A model generated the notes under the pieces. It worked only from the letters and a program-made list of their open reading frames with translations, was not told where the DNA came from and ran no database searches. A DNA stretch of 64,000 bases from Protopterus annectens (taxonomy: Eukaryota; Chordata; Ceratodontiformes; Protopteridae): NCBI RefSeq assembly GCF_019279795.1, contig NC_056744.1, positions 906,641,571 to 906,705,570 of the forward strand, given 5' to 3'. The position numbers and the translations under genes were made by a program. Below are positions 1 through 12,807 of this stretch, piece by piece; within the stretch, counting starts at the first letter, position 1, and every line of letters begins with the position of its first letter.

Positions 1-1409
1 AGTCTTTTCCTGCACACATAATGAAGACTTGCGCTGGAGTACACTGCTCTAAATGAGTAAGTGTCCACCTTTTATACCCAATATTGGAGCACATTCTCAT
101 CAGTTTTTCTGAGCTAGACATCAACTCCTCCTCAGAAAAAAAAAAAAAATCATTGTTTCTTTTCTGCAGGGACCTGGGCTGTGTGGGATCACAGCACAGT
201 GAGGATCAGGGTACTGTGGTGCGATCTCAGAGTTGCAATATAAAGTAGCAGGGGGTATAGGGGGACTTTCTTAAATCAGTTTCTTTTTAGGAATCAGTGT
301 TACAGGATTCAAGCATTTCAACTCGAGCATCTGAAAGTTGATCATATGAGCACACACACACACACAAACACACACAAGCACATATATCAAACACACTCAC
401 ACATATATGTATGTATTGTAACAGCAAACCTCAGATAAAATGTGTGATAAAAGAGATAAACATGGACAGCTGGTATACTGTACAGATAAATAAAATGCAT
501 CTACACTCCGGCACGTTATCAGCACTTATTCATACCTTTGGCATGTCATAAAAGCTACTAAAACTTCAATACTCAACATATTTATACTACTCACTAGAAA
601 CAAAAGTTTGCACATTGGACATACAAAATAGAAAAACTGACAATGCCCAAAACAACATTGCCCATCTAAAGCAACACCCTAAACCCTAATCACTAATTAG
701 TTTATATTAAAAGGGCCAAATAAACTTAAAAAATGAAAGTAGTGCATTTCACATCCACTACAATACAAAAAGGAACTTTAAACACTGTGCCTGGCTATAT
801 GGAGCACAGGAATGGAACCCTGATTGTGACACAGGTGACCTGGATTTAGTTAGTGACCCCAGCATTGGAGGAGTCAGGTAAAGAGGGAGAACAAATTAAG
901 GGGCTTCACTTGCTCATTTCTCCTGAGGGGAGGAGAGGGTTGCTGGCATTCAGTGAGTGCACTCAAAATAGAGTAACTAAATGCATCAAAACACCTCAGG
1001 TACCTAAAGGAAAACACAAACACACACACTGCATCATCTACACTTTCTTTAACTAAAAATAGCCAAATAAAATAAAAAAAAAATGAAACACAGATCTCAA
1101 TAAGCAAACACTACAATGTAAAATACAGCTTAACTTTACAAAGTGCAGATACATGATACACACATAAATAACCTGCTGAAAAAATTATAATCAATCTATA
1201 TCTCACTAAAAATGCAAAGCATTCTTATTAGAATAAAGCAAAGTTAAATAAAGTAAAAAATAAAATAAAACAATAACTGCAACTTGACAACTGGAAAGTA
1301 GTATTACTAGGAACATAAGACTCCATTCTCTCTCTCTCTAACCTAAATAAAAATAAACTATACTAAATACATTGCTAAACCGAAATCCATTAGCTACTTA
1401 GCAGAAAAT
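1..1409. other. AT-rich non-coding stretch
   Basis: No coding region, RNA gene or clear transposon is recognisable here. The stretch is AT-rich with short A runs, and a CA-rich microsatellite sits near 351-410. The short open frames on both strands show no family resemblance and are treated as chance. Confidence 0.6.
351..410. repeat. (CA)n microsatellite, imperfect
   Basis: Repeated CA units broken by AAACA, AAGCA and TATA interruptions can be read directly. It is an ordinary dinucleotide repeat with no associated gene. Confidence 0.85.
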
Positions 1410-2062
1410 ATTTAATATTGCACCTATGTGCCGGAGGGTGTGATAAACCTAAAACCACATAGGATCCAAGTCAGAAAATCAGTAGGTAAAGTGAAGAAAA
1501 TGCTTAAGTGGGTTGGTACTGAGGAATTCCAAAATGAACAGCACAGTCTGTTTTTGTTAATTACTAAACAGGATGGTTCCATAAAATTTTTATTGACTTC
1601 TGGAAACTGAATGAGATGTCCAGATTTGACATTTAACCAATACCCAGAGTGGATGAGCTCAAAGACAGGCTAGGAAAGCAAGGTTTTTGACTACCCCAGA
1701 TTTGACCAAGGGGTACTGGCAAATTCCCTTCACAACTGAAACCAAAGATAATACAGCATTCTCCATCTCTGAAGGTCTGTTACAATTTACTCTTACCCTT
1801 TGGACTTCAAAGAGCTTCTGCTACATTTCAAAGGTTCAAGGATAACATTCTAAAACCTCACACCAGGTATTCAGCTGTGTAACCTAACACAGTAATGCAT
1901 ATAGAAGATTAGGAGTCAAGTTTAGCCAAAGTACAAAGCTGTGCTGGACTATTTAAGATGGGTAGGACATATTAATTTTGCCAAGAATCTAAATACTTAT
2001 GATTTGTGACTGGGAGATGGGTGATTAGCCCTCAAAAAGATAAAACAAAGGCTGTCAAGAAA
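1410..2062 (+). mobile_element. Ty3/Gypsy retrotransposon fossil, left part (RT region)
   Basis: The plus-strand translation, though broken, resembles the reverse transcriptase of Ty3/Gypsy elements. It has a KQDGSIKF-like block, then text resembling the LTTLDLTKGYWQIP block, then one like LPFGLQRASATFQ followed by the connection region. The fragment stops abruptly at the DIRS inverted repeat beginning at 2063. On the far side of that DIRS, from 7557, the next part of a Gypsy pol continues on the same strand, so the DIRS landed inside it. The fossil is old and heavily decayed, with many breaks. No gag or 5' LTR was recognised. Confidence 0.7.
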
Positions 2063-5000
2063 GTACAGTTGTGTAAAATCTAACCATAATAGTAGATATC
2101 CTTCTCTTCACTGTTGCAGTATTCATAACAGTAGGGCTATGCTGCTTAGGGCAGCCCAAAGTCCGGCCAGTACACCAAAGCCTTAGGTTGCTTTAATATA
2201 CGCTGCATGTCACACGTATGCTCCTCCCGTAGCATAGAGCATAAAGGTGACATTTGGAAATACCATCCTCAGAACTGAAAGCCCCAGTAGGCATGCCAGT
2301 CCAAGGAAAACCAAGAGGTAACCAGTACATTCAGAAGACAAATGAACCAGAGGGAGGATGGAGGGAGTGAATACTGCAACAGTGAAGAGAAGGACATCTA
2401 CCATTATGGTAACATTTTACACAACTATACTATGTACTTCCATTTCACTGCTGCAGTATTCATAACAGTAGGGAGAGTGCCAAAGCTCAGGAAGAAACTT
2501 GGGAGGAGGAAAGACCAGCAGAGCTCTCTAATGAGCCATGAAGGATGGCACTAGCAAAACCAGCTTTAGCCGTGGAAATTCCATCCAACTTGTAGTGTTT
2601 AGTAAAAGTATGCACAGAAGTCCAGGTAGATGCCTCAAGAATAGAGTTAGTATCCAAACTCTTGAGAAAAACACCAGAAGTCACAGCTCTAGTAGAATGA
2701 GCCTTAATGTAATAAGTAAGGCTCTTATCGTGAAAAAAACAAAAAGAAATAGCTTGAGATCCAAGAAGAAATAGTCTGTTTGGATACAACTAATCCCAAG
2801 GACCTGGGATAAAGGAAACAAAGGGCTGATCAGATTTCCTAATAGTCTTAGTCTTATCCAAATAAAATCTGAGTTATCTATGCACATCCAAAGTGTGCAG
2901 CACCTTCTCACTAACAGATTGTAGAAAGGAAAATTGGGCAAATTAATAGACTGATTCAGAGACAAGTCATTCACCAACTTGGGCATAAAAGAAGGATTAG
3001 TACGCAATGACACCCTGTCCTTATGAAACACTAAAAAAGCAGGACATGCCATAAGGGTTTGAGGCTAGAAGTAAGGGCTAACAAAAGTAGTCTTCCAAGA
3101 GCAATGTTGCAAGGAAGCTGAAGCCGCAGGCTCAAAAGAAGCCAGAGTCAATTTCTCCAAAACAAAATTAAGATCCCAGGGAGGAGGAGCAGGCTTCCTG
3201 TGAGGCCTAGTATGACGAACACCATTAAGAAATTGTTTACCTTCAAATCTAGAAGCTAAAGGATGAGATAAAGGCAGACAAGCAGAGATAGCTGATAAGT
3301 GAGAGCCTTAACAGAAGAATAAGCCAACATAGCAATGAGCAATTCACATATAAGAGAGAACCAAAGGAATATCTACAGAATGTGGATCCAAGTTACAAGA
3401 AAGACCACAAAAAACCTCTACTATTTGGATAACTAGGATTTCCTAGTATTAGGTTTCCTGGTCTCCTGCAGGAAGCTAAGCATGTCCTCAGAAAAAAACG
3501 GTGTCTATGTGGAATCAAAATCCTATCACCAACAGAGTTAGATGAAGAGTGGACAGGTGGGGATGGATGAGAGATCCCTTGTCTTGTGTGAGTAGGTCAA
3601 CTCTGTGAGGTAACTTATGATGACTGCCCTTGGCTAAATGCAGAAGAAGAGGGAAACAATGCTGTCTTGGCAAAAAGGGAGTCACCAACAAGATTTTGGG
3701 GGCATCCTGCTGAATTTTGAACAGGACGTTTGGAATGAGGGGAATGGGAGGGAAAGCATAAAGAAGCATTCCCTTTTGAGAAAAAGAGAGGGGGGGGTCC
3801 ACCTTCCGCACCAGAGGACCTGGGACTCTGGCACAAAATAGAGGAAGTTGTCTGTTCAGTGGGGAGGCAAATAGGTCTATTTGAGGAGTACCCCCACTGG
3901 TAGACAATGTCCAGAAACACATCCCCGTGAAGAAGCAACCATTCGTGGGTCTGAGTTAAGGACGTGTTCAGAGTGTCTGCCACAATGTTTTGACCTGAGT
4001 CACTTGATACTGGACAGCAAGATCCCACACCAGGATTACCAACCTGCAAAGAAGATAAGGTCTTGTTCCCCCCTCTTTGTTTACATACCACATTATTGTG
4101 TTGTTGTCTGTAAATACCTTGAGAGGTCCCGGGTAGAAAAGAGGATGAAAAGCCTGAAGAGCCAGCAGAAGGGATCTCATCTCCTTGACATTGATGTGCT
4201 CAGTCTGTTGAAGAGGGGACCACGCCTCCTGCACCTTTAGCGAGCCAAAAGCTGCTCCCCATCCCACATCTGAAGTGTCTGTGAACAGCTCCTGAGAGGG
4301 AAGGGGGGATGAAAAGGGAGCCCTGGATTTAGGGGCAACTGCTGGATCCACCAGTGTAGTTCCTTCTTGAGACAAGGTAGAAGAGGAACTGCAAATTTTA
4401 GGGGATGAACATGTTGAAGTCAATATGGCTTCAGGAACCAGTGAAACTTCCTCATGCGAGGCTTGGCCAGAGGAAGCATAGGGATGGTGAATGCCATGAA
4501 ACCCAGAGCTCTCCAAAACTCCCTGGCTGTAATGGAAGCCAGAGGAAGAAGAGTTTGAAGAAGGAGATGAGGGTCAAGACCTTGGGAGGAGGCAGGAATG
4601 CCAGCAAAGGCACCGTCTGAACCCTACAACCCAAAAAACATGGTTCTGAGTAGGAGTCAGAGAAGACTTTTTGAAGTGTATTGTAAACCCTAAGCTCTGA
4701 AGAACAGAAATAGCAAAATGGAGATTTTGCAACAGGATGTCTGGAGAGGATGCCTGAAACAGATGGTCGTCCAAGTAGGGAAATACTTGGATCCCCTGAA
4801 TCCTGCAAAGAGCAATCACAGGAGGGAGGTATTTGCTGAATACTCTTGGAGCAGTAGAAAGGCCAAATGGCAAGGCAGAAAACTGAAAATGCCAAGATGC
4901 AACAGAGAGATGTAAACACTTCCTGACAAGGGGATGGATCAGAATATGGAGATAAGCATCCTTGAGATTCCAAGACACCATATAAGCCTGAGGAAGCAAA

Positions 5001-7556
5001 AGAGGGAACAAAGTCTGAAGGGAAAACATTTGAAAAGTGGGCACCTTCAGAAAAGTGTTTAGATGTGAGAGGTCTAGAACTGGTCTCCACCTACACTCCT
5101 TTCTAAGTACTAGGAACATCATGGAGTAAAACCCCCCTCCCCCTTTGGAACACAGGCACCTCTTGAATAGTATGCTGAGTCAAAGGGTCCCAAAGCACCT
5201 CTGGGAAAAAGGAGAGTTGTTCCCAAGGGGGCTGAGGAATACCCATAAAAGGGGGGGGGGGATTTCCGCACCATAAACTACCCCTGCCAAATAATGGACA
5301 GAATCCAGAACTCCTGAGTAATCTGTAGCCAAACAGGAAGAGAGCGAGACAGAGGCTAAGAGAAAGAGGAAAGTGTCTGGGAAGAATAGGAGAGTCAGAC
5401 AGCACCCGGTTTATCAGGAAAGGAAGACTTCTCAGGCACTGAAGTCTAAGTAGCCTTAACAGGAGGAGCCTGCTTGCCACCCTTTTTGCCCTTAGGATGG
5501 GGGTGAGATTACCTTCGAACAAAGGCTGGCTTATTGGGTTAGTTTCTCTGAAATTTAGGAACAGGAGGGACAAATACACGTTGTAGTTCCTGTAAAGCCT
5601 TAACCTTATCCTGAAGGAACTTAAACAAATCAGCAACAGCCTCTATTTATTATCAAGAGTGGCATTCATCAGCTTAGCCTTGATATCATCAGGCAATGGG
5701 TGAAGCTGAAGCCAAGAATACCTCCTCATCACTGACCCAAAAGCAGCAGCCCTAGAAGAAGCATATGCTGCATCATAACTACACTTGATGGAATGACAAC
5801 CCATCTGCGAGGAAGTCCAAAACAGGGAAACAGCAGAAGTTTTACCGTCAGAGTCTGAAACATCAGATATAACCTGAAAAGCCTGGGATAGGACAGCCAA
5901 CACATACCTGGACATATTGCTCTGATAACTAACAGCCCTAAAAGGCAAGGTAGCCAAGGTGTAAATCTTCTTACCTAGCCTTTCCATGGTTCTGCTATCT
6001 TTATCAGAGGTCAGTAATTTGGGCAAAAGAAGCAACTGAGAGGGCTTGTCAGAGGCTACAGACACTACTAAGGGGTCTGCAGCAAAACACATAGTACAAA
6101 AATGTACAGTCCTCAGGCACCCTAAAGAACCTATCAGGTTTCTTGGGAGCAAGGGGCTGAGAATCTGGAGCTTTAGAGGTATTGGAAAATGCATCCAACA
6201 AAGCAGCCAAAACAGAAGGAACAGAAGAATGTTTAGGAGATTACATCTGCAGCAACTCACAGTACCTCTTATGAATCTCAAAGACCAGAGAACAATCCCA
6301 TTTATAGAACTCCATCATCCTAGAGACTGTGTTCCCAAAAGAAATCTTTTCAAAGGAGTATCATGACTGGTAGATTCCTCTCCCTATGACCCATAGTCCA
6401 AAGAAGAAGGAATCTGAGAAGAGTAAGCAAGGGATTCTTCATCCGAATCAAACTCCTCCCTCAGAGGAATCCTGTTTCCTGGGTCTTTTAAGGGGAGTAG
6501 AAGACCAAGGGGGAGCTGGAACAGAAACTCCCTGAGGAGGTTTTAGTGTCATCAAAGCACTAAACAAACCAGGAGTGAAGGCCTGCCACTCACTCTGTGG
6601 AACCTTAGGAGCAGGGGGAAATATGTTTAGTTTTTTTTTTTCTTCAATAAGACATCTGCCTTATAAAACCTGCAAGGCTCTGACTCAGGATGGCATTCAA
6701 TAATGGTAAGAGGGACTTCTTCTCTGACTAAAATCCTAGGAACACGCCTAGGCCATTTGGAAATGATTAACCGTGGTTCTTCCTGAATGCCCAAAATGGA
6801 CGTCTGCAAAGCCTCTTTGGACATTCTTAAAGCTGGATCCCACCGGCCACCAACCCTAGTCATGGCAGAGGAATCTGACAAGAAAGCTGGGTGAACCTCC
6901 AGGCATTCACTCACCTTGGGAGAGATGTATGGCAGAGGCTGAACAGCAGAAGATTCCGACCTTGGCTTCTTGGCCTTTTTCTTCCCTGACAGCTGCCCCA
7001 CGGGATGGGAAGTTTCCTCCATCATATCTTTCACAAGAAGTTTAAGACACTGATTTTCAAGATACAGCGCCAAGGAAGAAAGTCTACTATGCAAAGTTTT
7101 AGATACAAAAGTCTGACAGATGAAACAGGACGTATGGTCATGAGAGGCACCAAGGCAAAACAGACACGATTTGTGGTGCCCTTTATGGGGAATCTGCCTC
7201 CCACACTGGCATTTACCCTTCTTAGATGGCATGAAGCCCCACAAGCAACAAAAAGAAAAGACAATTAAAAAGGAAACCCAACAGGGCACTTATCTGAAAT
7301 GGCTCAGTGAAACCAGCAATGGAACCTAGGCATTCAGACAGACGATCAAGAGATGGCATTTGGACTGGCGGCAAAGTTTTAAGGGTGGTACATACGGAAG
7401 TCACATTTATGCCCTATACTATGTGAGAAGCATAGAAGTGATGTACAGCATACATTAAAGCAACCTAAGGCTTTGCTATAGTGGCCGGACAACGGGCTGC
7501 CCTAGGAAGGGGATCCCTACTGTTATGAATGCTGCAACAGTGAAGTGGAAGGACAT
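2063..7556 (-). mobile_element. DIRS-type tyrosine-recombinase retrotransposon fossil (copy A), nested in Gypsy
   Basis: The ends are inverted repeats: about 2063-2200 matches the reverse complement of about 7445-7556, sharing a core around GCAACAGTGAAG...GGACAT. A second inner pair of end sequences near 2365-2480 looks like the internal complementary region, which in DIRS elements copies the joined outer ends. Minus-strand parts in order from the right are: a gag-like region with a Cys/His cluster (about 6.6-7.3 kb), gag remainder (5.6-6.3 kb), RT (about 4.5-5.1 kb), RNase H and downstream domain (3.5-4.5 kb), and tyrosine recombinase (about 2.5-3.2 kb). All are recognisable by similarity to copy B. 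The copy is full length in layout but broken in many places (a dozen or more), and is the oldest of the three large DIRS copies here. Confidence 0.88.
2365..2480 (-). repeat. DIRS copy A internal complementary region
   Basis: A right-end-like block (GCAACAGTGAAGAGAAGGAC) is followed within about 40 bases by an inverted left-end-like block (CACTGCTGCAGTATTCATAA). This is the order expected if the two outer termini were joined. In DIRS elements the internal complementary region has this composition and is thought to template circle formation. An alternative is an adjacent, internally deleted DIRS remnant covering 2063-2405. Confidence 0.65.
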
Positions 7557-7960
7557 CTAGCCTATACCCAGTACCAAAATAAACCAAAAGCATTTTTAAG
7601 AAAAGTTCATACCCACCTTTGCTATAGTAGCCTGTCCTGTACCAGATCTTGCAAAAGGTAAGGCTTCCATTCAGATAAGATAAAGCATAACAGTAGATGG
7701 GGCATTTGAAACAAGTGAAAACTATTTTGTATTTAGAGCCAGTCTTCTAAGTTTCCCCTAACTTTGATAAACCCTTTACTGTCTGCATTGATGCATACAA
7801 CTGATGAAGGCATCATGAAGGTCAGTGGATCAAGAAGCACTCCCTGTTTTCAGAACCAAATTATATAAAACCAAAAATGGGGTGACTTTTTGAAGTCTGT
7901 GGTCTGATCCAGAAGAATAAAGAATAGTTCAGTAGTCTGTATGTCTGTTTGAACCTATAA
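7557..7960 (+). mobile_element. Ty3/Gypsy fossil, continuation beyond the DIRS insertion
   Basis: Plus-strand text just right of the DIRS end reads like the Gypsy connection and RNase H region: an IPTFAIVACPVPDLAKGK-like block at about 7610-7665, and a block near 7755-7790 resembling the phrase that ends in ...FTLHTDAS. It continues the order of the fragment ending at 2062. It is decayed, with many breaks, and integrase was not recognised beyond about 7960. Confidence 0.6.
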
Positions 7961-8242
7961 GCCCAGAAAGGATATATGTAAGAATAACTGGTTTTGATTA
8001 AAAAAAAAAAAAAAATCAAGACAAGGTTGAGGTTGGAGCGACATGTGAATATTTCATTTTGAACATGTTAATGAGACAAAAATAAGGATTGATATAATAT
8101 GGTCAAGATAGGATTAAGGGAAGTTCGGTGAGTGAGTGAATTCTAAGAAATAATAAACTGTTGATATATATAATAAATGAGTGTGTGGCTGCTCTGCTCA
8201 GTCTTCAGAAAATGGTAGTGAGTTATTATACTTAAGAATTGT

Positions 8243-8348
8243 TGTTGTTGTTATTTGTCTTTTCGGCTTTTTCCCGGTAAGGGGTCGCCACAGCGAACTC
8301 TGGTCCACTAAAGATTGGCAGTAGATTTTTATGAAACGCCGAGGTGCC
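8243..8348 (-). mobile_element. SINE 3' fragment with target-site duplications
   Basis: On the minus strand this reads ...CTGTGGCGACCCCTTACCGG, then AAAAAGCCGAAAAGAC and an (AAC)n tail. The near-identical phrase ends the SINE at 14781-15127. The 15-base sequence ATACTTAAGAATTGT occurs on both sides (8228-8242 and 8349-8363), so this is a genuine 5'-truncated retroposition event. Only the last 106 bases of the family are present. Confidence 0.85.
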
Positions 8349-8533
8349 ATACTTAAGAATTGTAAAGATATAAAAAAGAATTGTAAATATATTTGCTTAA
8401 AAGGAAAAGACTTTAGAGAATATACGTTCAGAGTATTTACATTATTATCTATATGGCAGTTTAGTGATGAATATATCAAAGGGAAAAAGTCCTGCAACAT
8501 GCCAAGTATGAATGAAGAATTAACAAGAAGCAA

Positions 8534-8900
8534 CTAGGAGGGGGAGATGTGATGAGTGCTTGCTAGACAATTGGTATATACCAGTTTCTATTGATAATAG
8601 GGCAAGTACTTTGAAGTCTGTAAAATTAGGTATGACATTTGAAAGTTTCAATTACATGTAAATGTTTTAAACAGTTTATACTGAGACCATACAAGCTATT
8701 CATATGTTCACAAGTAGTTTACTAGGTATGTTGTGTAGCAGACAATTATGGAGCCTTGTCTAAATTCCCAACTGCCCAAAGCACTGTCTGATCAAGTGAC
8801 TTATTCAATGTAACACAGCAGGCAAATGAAGACTGTGGGGAATTAAAACTTGTAGCACAGGGAGTAGCTAGTTAACAGCTCATAGCCTTGATCCTCTGCA
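8534..8900 (+). mobile_element. Possible polypurine tract and LTR start of a Gypsy-like fossil
   Basis: A purine run (AGGAGGGGGAGA) ends directly at TGTGATGAG, the arrangement of a polypurine tract followed by an LTR starting with TG. It is on the same strand as the Gypsy fossil upstream and could be its 3' end after loss of integrase. The LTR end and a 5' partner were not found, so the right edge given is arbitrary. Confidence 0.3.
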
Positions 8901-9203
8901 CTGTCACAGGCTGTAAATGGAGGCTGCTGGCATGATTTGTTTTTATTTGGCAAGGGGTGAGCTTTGTGATCTGCAAAGTGAATGACTAATATCAAACAAA
9001 CAAGGGGAGCAAGAAACTTCAATACTCAAAAAAACAAGAACAGCAAACTTCCTCGGCTTACCAAGTCCCAAGGAACAGTCAATAGAGTCAAATGTAACTT
9101 AGACGTGACTAACTCAACTAATTGCAAAGGATTACAGGATATTAATGGTCTTTAAGGCCTTAGTTTATAGCATTACATCAGACTAAATTGAATGAACACA
9201 AAC

Positions 9204-9355
9204 ATGCTACTTAGTGTAAGGCAACTGGACTAAAGGGTTTGCTTTTTCACTGCAATGATAGACTAAAAGAGGCTAACACACATGCTACTTAGTGTAAGGC
9301 AACTGGACTAAAGGGTTTGCTTCTTCACTGCAATGATAGACTAAGAAAGAGGTTA
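9204..9355. repeat. Two-copy 78-bp tandem duplication
   Basis: The block starting ATGCTACTTAGTGTAAGGCA at 9204 recurs at 9282 with only a few differences, giving a period of 78 bases. It is non-coding and is probably a local slippage or repair duplication. Confidence 0.9.
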
Positions 9356-10867
9356 TACTATTTGTGGTAAATTATATTTAAACTAATGGTAGAAGAAACA
9401 TTAATAGATGACCACAGATGTTAAGCAGGGTGGAAAGGGTTTATTGTGACAAAGATGGAAACTCTGTTCAATATATGCCAACAGGAACCACTTGGAGACA
9501 ATTTTGGGATTGTGATGAGAAAAATCTGACTGTTTTCCTAAAGGGAATATTGCTATACTTGAGAGACTAGAATACTGTCTGTAATAAATGTAAATGAGTC
9601 TATAGGGGGCCCTATGGCCATATGTTTACTGAGGTTAGTGAAATATATGGGTTAACAGCAGTGGCGCCTGGTGACTTCAAATCAAAGGGGGGGCTGCTGA
9701 TGACAGTTGAGTTGGTGAGGCCAAAGGAAAGGGGTGTGACCAACTAGAAAGGGGAGGGGCTATGCTCAAAACCACAAAAACTGGGACTTTAAATACATTG
9801 CCCTGGGTGCCAAACTGTCATTATGAGAGTCCAATCAAGACAAAATGAAGTGTATAAGAAAAAAAACATTTCAATGCATTGGCTACATGACAGCTTACTT
9901 AGATGGAAACAAAAAGGTTGTGAGGCATGAAGAATAAATTACTTTTTAAATACATTACTGGAATGCCAGTCAAAATCAAGTATAAAAAAACAAGCAGCAC
10001 TCAACTCAAACCACTTCTCCTTGCACTGCAGTTCTAATTATAATTTATATTCACCTTTATAAAAGTACCAAGTACATGCTGAAAGTAGCAATCTCTGTGA
10101 TACCCCCGCTTGTAAAAATGTTTCTTATCCAAAAAAGACCTGCTGCCTGACAACAACTATCTACTTGTTTCATGGGGAAAACATGATCAAAGTAAAAAAT
10201 GAACAGCAAACAAGAAACAAGCTCAAGATAAATTGCTTAAAAGATTACTGCACAGGTTACGGACCACACATGATAGATTGGCATTCTGTTTAGTTTACAG
10301 GTAAAGCCTGCAAAGATGACTGCAAGTCTCCAACAAATGTAATGAACTTCTGAAAATACTGTAATCCTGTCCTTTATTACAAATACTGTCAAATGCATTT
10401 CAATACCTAAGGCTTATATGTTATATAGTTATGTAAATATTCTCTGCATGGCAACAACAAAAAGGCTTTCAATGTTGGTAATTCTTTAACAGTATGCTTA
10501 TTAAAGCTTACTTGCATCTTACAATCTCAGACAAGCTTACGTGATGGTCATTAAAACATTGCTACTTAAACACAGAGCAATAGGCACTGCAACAGCATGC
10601 ATTTTCTGAATAATAAGAAGCATAAATCAACAGTATAAAAATATGACAGAAAACCAGAACATTCTGCAAAATCAAGGACAGATGAAAAGCCACTGTAGTA
10701 CTTCTGTCTACCTTGGATGGGGGGATACTCTGCACACGTACACTGCATAACTGCTCCTTGCCTTGTTTGGACACATCCAGAGGTACTACATGGGGGAGTG
10801 GGGTGCAACAAGTATGTCACAATTTGAAATGTCTCTGGCTGACAGTGATGGCCCTGACACATTTGTC

Positions 10868-11378
10868 ATACCCCTCAACCTCAAAGCAAGAAAGCTGGAC
10901 AAAGCCATAAATAGAAGTGGGACAAAGGAGCAAAAAATAAGGACAATTTTTAAATATCGCTCTTATAAACTTAGAAAGATAATAGAATAGTAGGTCTTGC
11001 ATTAGTATGAATTTTCTGAAGGGTATGAAATCTGAAACTCAAATGTCTATCATTATTTTCTAACTTCAGTCTTTAATGATTTGCCAGAAAACCACACTTT
11101 TATAAAAATGGACCAATAATGTGATACAAAAATATAAAATGGCCACACAATACAATGCTGTGAACCTGTCAAAGAAGGGACACTTTTTTAATATTAGCAC
11201 TGTTAAGTTGAGCAGTTGACAAAATGGGAATCTACATGCTTTCTGAAATAAAAGTAATCTATAACTCTGATCATTACAATTATTTAATTGTAAACCCTCC
11301 AAAATTGCCATTTTGCAGAGGGTTTATTAGGGGGAGAGCAACATTTTGAGCCAAAGTCGGGGACAGTTGAGAGGTTTG
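10868..11378. mobile_element. TIR repeat (ACCTCTCAAC family), copy 1
   Basis: It begins ATACCCCTCAACCT and ends GGACAGTTGAGAGGTTT, so the ends are inverted relatives. Internal blocks such as GACAAAGCCATAAATA, TCTGAAACTCAAATGTCT and GATTTGCCAGAAAACCACA recur in the copies at 11414, 12808-13440 and 51460. It is a short non-autonomous DNA transposon (MITE-like) with no coding capacity. It is longer than its relatives, so it probably holds a further insertion. Confidence 0.7.
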
Positions 11379-11413
11379 GATATACCTAATTCTATAAAGC
11401 GATTTATTTGTGC

Positions 11414-11709
11414 ATACCTCTCAACTTCTTAATGCAAGAAATCTGGACAAGGCCAAATATATTGGGGGAACATACAGACAAGTACTAAAAATTGCTCTTG
11501 TATAAACTTAGACAGTTTACAGAATAACAGGTCTTGCTTTAGCATGCCTTTTTCTAAAGGTATGAAGTCTGAAACTCAATGTCTGTCATTATTTAGTGAC
11601 TTCATTCCTAAATGATTTGCCAGAAAACCACAAATTTTATGAGGAACAAACCAAAAATAAGAAGCAAAAATCTATTAATTCTGCAAAAATCTGGACAGTG
11701 GAGAGGTAT
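11414..11709. mobile_element. TIR repeat (ACCTCTCAAC family), copy 2
   Basis: It starts ATACCTCTCAACTT and ends GTGGAGAGGTAT, giving clear terminal inverted repeats over 296 bases. The internal text closely follows copy 1 (GCTCTTGTATAAACTTAGA, GATTTGCCAGAAAACCACA). It has the cleanest ends of the family in this window, along with 51460-51760. No transposase is present; mobilisation in trans is inferred. Confidence 0.78.
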
Positions 11710-12807
11710 AGTTCAGCTAGGGCTGTCTTTGAGTTTGCCTCCCTTCCCCCCACCACACAAAATGGTTGAATGTGGCCTCCCCCCTGCAGCCATTCCAATG
11801 TCCCATTACTTAGCTACTTCACCCCATTTACCATAAACACTGTAATGTGCACACTGCTTTACTTCTACGATGATTTGGATTTCATTTAAAAGTTTTATTT
11901 TGCATTTTACAGCACAAACACTAATAGACATCTGCTCAACAAAGCAATGCAGTCTCACAATGAAAATAGACTTGGCATTAAAACTTCTCTGCCCTTGAAA
12001 CTCACATTCATTGAAACAACAATGAAACCCACATTCAAAGAAAATACATCTGGCCAGTGGCAGCTAAAGATTAACTTTGGGCGGTTTTCAAATCATAGGC
12101 CCCTTGCACAAGAAACATACATGTGTTCTTTGATACACCTTCCTGATTGTATTAAATTATATTCCTTGTATAATACATGTCAGTTGTTAGAGGGCATTTT
12201 GAATTTATTGTTTTGAACATTTTTCCAGTAAACAATTGAACAAAATGCATGCACCAATAATGACAAAACTGCCCAATTCAGAACATTTCCATCATAAAAG
12301 TCTACTCAAACTTCTATAATCCACCAACATCAGTGAATATGCACAATCTCTGCAGAAGTAAAAGTCATCTAAATAATTTCAGATTAAAGAGATCTGTAAC
12401 TAATGAAGAGGTTGCTGCTAGCAAACAACTTTATATTTCATTGTTTCATCTACAAATAAAGTGCCTGTTGCCCTTGAGAAATAAATTGCCCATGTTACAT
12501 TAAAAAATGATAAACTAGTAATATTGCAATAGGGAATGGATGGCAAACTGGTTGATAGTTACTAGGTATCTCCACCACAGAGGACATTCTCAGGACTGCA
12601 GCATCTACCCCCTTTAAAAGTAAAACACAGTACAGTATCAGCAATGCATCTACATACTGTGGGAGTAGATCTCACAGCCTTCTGCATCGAAAGCAAGTAC
12701 ACTACTTGTTGTGCTATTAACAGTGCAAGCAGACTCAGCATAAGCAGCACTAAACTTCTCTTCACCTGAAGCTCTTAGATCCTTGTAAAATCCACTCAAC
12801 ACTCAAC

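Noticed and set aside
9657-9675. TGGCGCC as a retroviral primer-binding site
   Set aside because: The same sequence is the terminal inverted repeat of the hAT-like element, with a matching end at 13627. No LTR adjoins it.
12600-12770. tRNA-like segment near CACTACTTGTTGTGCTATTA
   Set aside because: It resembles a degraded A box on the minus strand, but no B box at proper spacing or cloverleaf could be made out.
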